In this document: piece by piece, positions 24,340-27,575 of the stretch
Layout of the letters: every line of letters begins with the position of its first letter
How positions within the stretch are numbered: the stretch's first letter is position 1
Assembly (NCBI GenBank): GCA_910588075.1
Contig: CAJUOS010000030.1
Span: 1 to 27,575, forward strand
Direction: 5' to 3'
Length of the DNA: 27,575 bases
DNA from: an uncultured Erysipelotrichaceae bacterium
Lineage (GTDB): Bacteria > Bacillota_I > Bacilli_A > Erysipelotrichales > Coprobacillaceae
Notes under the pieces: model-generated
Told to the model about the DNA's origin: nothing
Seen by the model: only the letters and a program-made list of their open reading frames with translations
Databases searched by the model: none
Made by a program: the position numbers and the translations under genes

Positions 24340-25110
24340 TTATTTCACTCTTTTTTCAAAAAGAGAAACAGTATCTAATAATTCTATTGCTTCTGATACT
24401 GAACCAACCAACTGATCTGCTTTATCTTGAACAATGATTGGTGAATCTACAAATGTAAAAGCACAATCTGCACTTTCCAACATAGGTATATCATTATAAG
24501 AATCACCTATTCCAGCTACATAATCAAGTCCCAATACATCTTTTAATTTTAAAATTGCATTTCCTTTAGAACATCCTCTTTTGACTACATCCATATATTG
24601 TTTATTTTGAAATGCTTCTACCTCTGGAATATTTTCATTAATTTCTAAACAAAATTTTCTTGCATTATCCTCACTATATGTATTAATAGATAATCCATAA
24701 ATTTGTCCTTCTACCTCATCTAAAGATTGAACAATTGTTTGTGGAATAGATACATTTAAATTTGCACTTTTAAAAGTATATACTTGTTGACTTGCTTGTA
24801 TAGAGATATGTACTTTTTCTTCATATGTAGATATAATTTTTTGTGTTACTTCTCGACTCATGGAATGTTCAGCAATAACTTGTAAATTTTTATCTAAAAT
24901 TAATGCTCCACTTGTTAAAATATAAAAATCAAAATCTATTTTATCTTGTACATGTGGAATAATTCCATTTAAAGGTCTACCTGTACAAATTCCAAATAAA
25001 TGACCTTCTTTTTGAAATCTTTTAATTGCTATTAAATCATCTTTACGAAAATCAGATATTTCATTTTCAAAAAATAATGTTCCATCAAAATCACTTGCTA
25101 AAGCTTTCAT
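24340..25110 (-). CDS. HAD-superfamily phosphatase, Cof type (first gene of operon)
   Basis: A 256-residue HAD hydrolase. Motif I is SDFDGT with Asp7 and Asp9, motif II CTGRP (42-46), motif III Lys182 (SKGNA) and motif IV GDSYNDIPML (202-211), with a C2B-type cap between motifs II and III. ATG 25110 is chosen because AAGGAGG lies just ahead; an ATG at 25140 would add ten residues with no ribosome site and falls on the -10 box. The gene starts the HAD-MFS-HAD operon. It is clearly a paralogue, not a copy, of the downstream HAD protein. Confidence 0.93.
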   Translation of the reverse strand: MKALASDFDGTLFFENEISDFRKDDLIAIKRFQKEGHLFGICTGRPLNGIIPHVQDKIDFDFYILTSGALILDKNLQVIAEHSMSREVTQKIISTYEEKVHISIQASQQVYTFKSANLNVSIPQTIVQSLDEVEGQIYGLSINTYSEDNARKFCLEINENIPEVEAFQNKQYMDVVKRGCSKGNAILKLKDVLGLDYVAGIGDSYNDIPMLESADCAFTFVDSPIIVQDKADQLVGSVSEAIELLDTVSLFEKRVK

Positions 25111-25135
25111 CTTATCCTCCTTTATATATATAGAA

Positions 25136-25165
25136 ATCATATCACAAAGAAAAAACTAACACCAA
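25136..25165 (-). promoter_or_regulatory. Promoter of the HAD-MFS-HAD operon
   Basis: Minus-strand TTGGTG at 25165-25160, an 18-bp spacer and TATGAT at 25141-25136, preceded by TGA (extended -10). The short leader carries AAGGAGG before the ATG at 25110. Confidence 0.5.
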
Positions 25166-25188
25166 TTATTTTCATGATTATGAAAAAT

Positions 25189-25214
25189 AAAAAAATGGCA
25201 CTCTATGAGTACCA
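25189..25214 (-). terminator. Intrinsic terminator of the surface-protein gene
   Basis: Minus-strand TGGTACTC at 25214-25207 pairs with GAGTGCCA at 25203-25196 (one G-T) over a 3-nt loop and runs into seven T residues at 25195-25189, 5 bp past the stop codon. Confidence 0.85.
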
Positions 25215-25219
25215 CTTTC

Positions 25220-27544
25220 TTATACTTGTCTTTTCTTCATTGTCAAATATACTCCAACTGAACATAATGCTAAAATAGCATATGGAATAAGTAATGTAGA
25301 ATCACTTGTTTTCACACCATTAATTTTTTGTCCAACTAATATTTCTTTATCTTTTTGAGTTGTATCTACTTCTTCACCCAATACATCACTATCAATAATA
25401 GGTTTTTGTGGTTTATTCTCTGTTGGTTTTTCTGGAATTTGAGGGTGATTATCTTCTGGTTTTTGATCTGGTTCTTGTGGTTTTGATGGTATATCATCAA
25501 CTTTCTTTGCGATAACTTTAACCTCTCTTTCAAATATAAACTCATCACCTAATCCATTCACAACACTATAAATAACACTATAAATACCAGGTTTTGATAA
25601 ATCAACATTATTTCTTTCAACTTTGACTTTATGAGTAATATCTTTTCCATCATAATCCTTAACAAAAATTTCTAACATAGGATCAAATTGACTACCTACA
25701 ACAATCTCACTAGCATCATATTCCATAATTGGTGTATGAATAACTTTAATTGTATACGTTTTAACAACATCTTGACCTTTAGAATTTTTAGCAGTTACAA
25801 CAATATCATAATCACCAGCTTTTTCAGAATTGTATTGACTACTATCAATATTTACAAGTGCACTATCATAAGTAACATCTTGTCCATCATACATAACCTT
25901 TAATCCTAATAAATCAATAACTGTTTCATGATTATCTACATAAACTTGAACATTTGGATTTTGAACAGTTATTTCTGGTATGATGACTTCTGGTTCTATT
26001 ACTGATTCTTTAACCAAATGTATTGCTTTTGTATTAAATCCACCTTGAGCAACTTTTAATCTTAATAGTTGTTCACCAGCAGGTAATTCAATTTCTACTT
26101 CTTGAGAATTTTTAAACTGTGCCCAATCACCTGTTGATGTTAAATCAATAGTTCCTAAACTTCTTTCTTTTCCATCTATAACACTTAATAATTCAACAAT
26201 TGAATCTTCACCAGTTGTTGCATATTGAATAGAGAAATTATATTGACCTGTTTCTTTAACATGAACAAAATAATCTTGATAACCTCCAACATTTGTATAA
26301 CCTACAACATTCTTATTCTCAATAGCCCATAATTTATCATCAGAACCATCAATAATCTGAACTGGAGTCAAAGTATAATCTCCCATAATATCAATAGCTT
26401 GAGGTTTAAGTGTTAATGTTGCATTTGTTAATTGGAATGTATTGTTTGCTTTTAACTGAAGTGTATATAATCCCTTTTCATCAAAATGTAATAATGTTTT
26501 ATAACTTACATTTGTATTATTCCAATATTTTCCAAATGAAATACTTGCTAAATTATTTGTACTAAACAATCCTAATCCACCATTAATTGACAAAGCACTC
26601 ATCATTTCATCATTATTCGTAATATCAAATGCTAATATATAATCACCAGCTTCTTTTACATCAATATAGAAGCTTTCATATTTTCCATTTGTTGCATTAG
26701 CAATTGTTCCATTTGCATCATATGAATGATTCAATTGACCTTCTAATCCTTCTCCAACTTCAATTGGTATAGGTTTAGCATTAGTCAATAAGGTTACTTG
26801 ACTTTCAAGATCAGTAGAACCATCACTATATCCTGACACCTTGATTGTAATCGTTCCCTCTATATCTATATAATTTTCTTTTCTTTCAATAAATACTTTT
26901 AAACTTCCATCTTTATTAAGATTCACAGATTGAATTTTAATATATTTATTTAATGAATCAGATAAAGCAATATCATTTATAGATATATCTTTATGGAATG
27001 TTCCACCAATCAATACAACATCAAATGATTGACTATCTTTTTGAATAATAATATCATTCAGTGATTCATCATCATCAACTGCAATAACAATAATATTATC
27101 AGTTAATACATAACCACTATCTCCAAGTTGACTTGCATCAACAACAATCTTTACAGATAAATCTGTATCAAAATCTTCAGTTGCTTCACCTATAAAGCGA
27201 ATTGTTGCATGATTATCATTATCCCTTATAACTTCAAATGGTGTTCCTTGAGGTAATCCTTCCAATTTCCATTCATTAACATCTAATTCATCAATAAATT
27301 GACCATCTGTTAAAGTTACACCAATTTCTCTATCTTTTAATTCATTTTCTTTTAATACATCCCCTATAATTTGTGCATTGATATATGCTCCAACAGAAAA
27401 ACTTCTTAAATTAAATGCTCCATTCTCATTAACAACAAATCGAATTGTATGTTCTCCTTGTGTCATATCGATATTATCAACAAAACCATTTTCAAAAGCA
27501 TCATTTGCTCCTGTTATTGGGGCTCTATAATATAACTGGAGGAT
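25220..27544 (-). pseudogene. Cell-surface CBM6/Ig-domain protein, 3' part, reading frame broken at its 5' end
   Basis: The C-terminal part of a large secreted protein. Numbered from the only in-frame ATG (27466): a partial CBM6-like tail (1-30), beta-rich segments (30-235), a CBM6-like domain (about 243-355), a clearer CBM6 domain (about 365-486: GYTNVGGYQDYFVHV, then LPAGEQLLRLKVAQGGFN), two bacterial Ig-like domains (about 497-576 and 577-654), a Pro/Lys/Glu-rich spacer (655-715), then KTSD, a helix (724-743) and KKRQV. Coding similarity to a CBM6 domain runs upstream of the ATG to about 27525, but the frame meets TAA at 27545-27547 and no start has a ribosome site. So this is either a frameshifted gene or one with a sequencing error. 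Probably part of a host-glycan-acting surface enzyme. Confidence 0.7.
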
Positions 27545-27575
27545 TTAAATAATTCTTCAGTTTTCTTTTCTCTAT

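Overview
The window is AT-rich, low-GC Firmicutes DNA. Its genes start with strong AAGGAGG-type ribosome sites, are packed in short operons with intrinsic terminators, and use A/T-ending codons throughout. The style fits a gut Erysipelotrichia relative (Coprobacillus/Catenibacterium/Thomasclavelia-like); this is an inference from style, not a database match. All genes but one (the ABC-F ATPase) are on the minus strand, so the layout below is given in transcription order, from high to low coordinates.

Layout: (1) 27544-25220, a large surface protein with CBM6-like and Ig-like domains and a C-terminal membrane anchor; its reading frame is broken near 27520-27547. (2) 25110-22215, a HAD phosphatase, MFS transporter and HAD phosphatase operon. 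(3) 22142-19543, a VanR/VanS-like two-component system followed by a C39-type cysteine peptidase; an 11-bp-period TTAAN array lies in front of both the regulator and the peptidase. (4) 19404-16536, a FtsX-like membrane protein and ATPase resembling the lactococcin-972-group bacteriocin exporter; no intact bacteriocin gene is seen, only a decayed small frame. (5) 16438-12424, a methionine/one-carbon operon: metF, a free-standing MetH reactivation protein, a MetH lacking that domain, and an unrecognised 51-residue acidic protein. (6) 12299-10722, pckA. (7) 10607-3337, six collinear genes: OmpR-type regulator, histidine kinase, membrane-anchored protein, lipoprotein, ABC ATPase and a duplicated ABC-2 permease. 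The regulator's promoter carries a PhoB-type 7+4 direct repeat. (8) 1581-3314 (+), an ABC-F ATPase, divergent from (9) 1440-124, an M18 aminopeptidase.

How the genes work together: the metF operon supplies methyl-tetrahydrofolate and uses it for B12-dependent methionine synthesis. Two envelope-sensing two-component systems each seem wired to neighbouring envelope genes: an ABC transporter with a lipoprotein in one case, a secreted peptidase in the other. No tRNA, rRNA, CRISPR array, insertion sequence or prophage gene was seen. The most novel-looking items are the six-gene sensor/lipoprotein/ABC cluster, the TTAAN-array link between the VanRS-like system and the C39 peptidase, the orphan lactococcin-972-type exporter, and the 51-residue protein.
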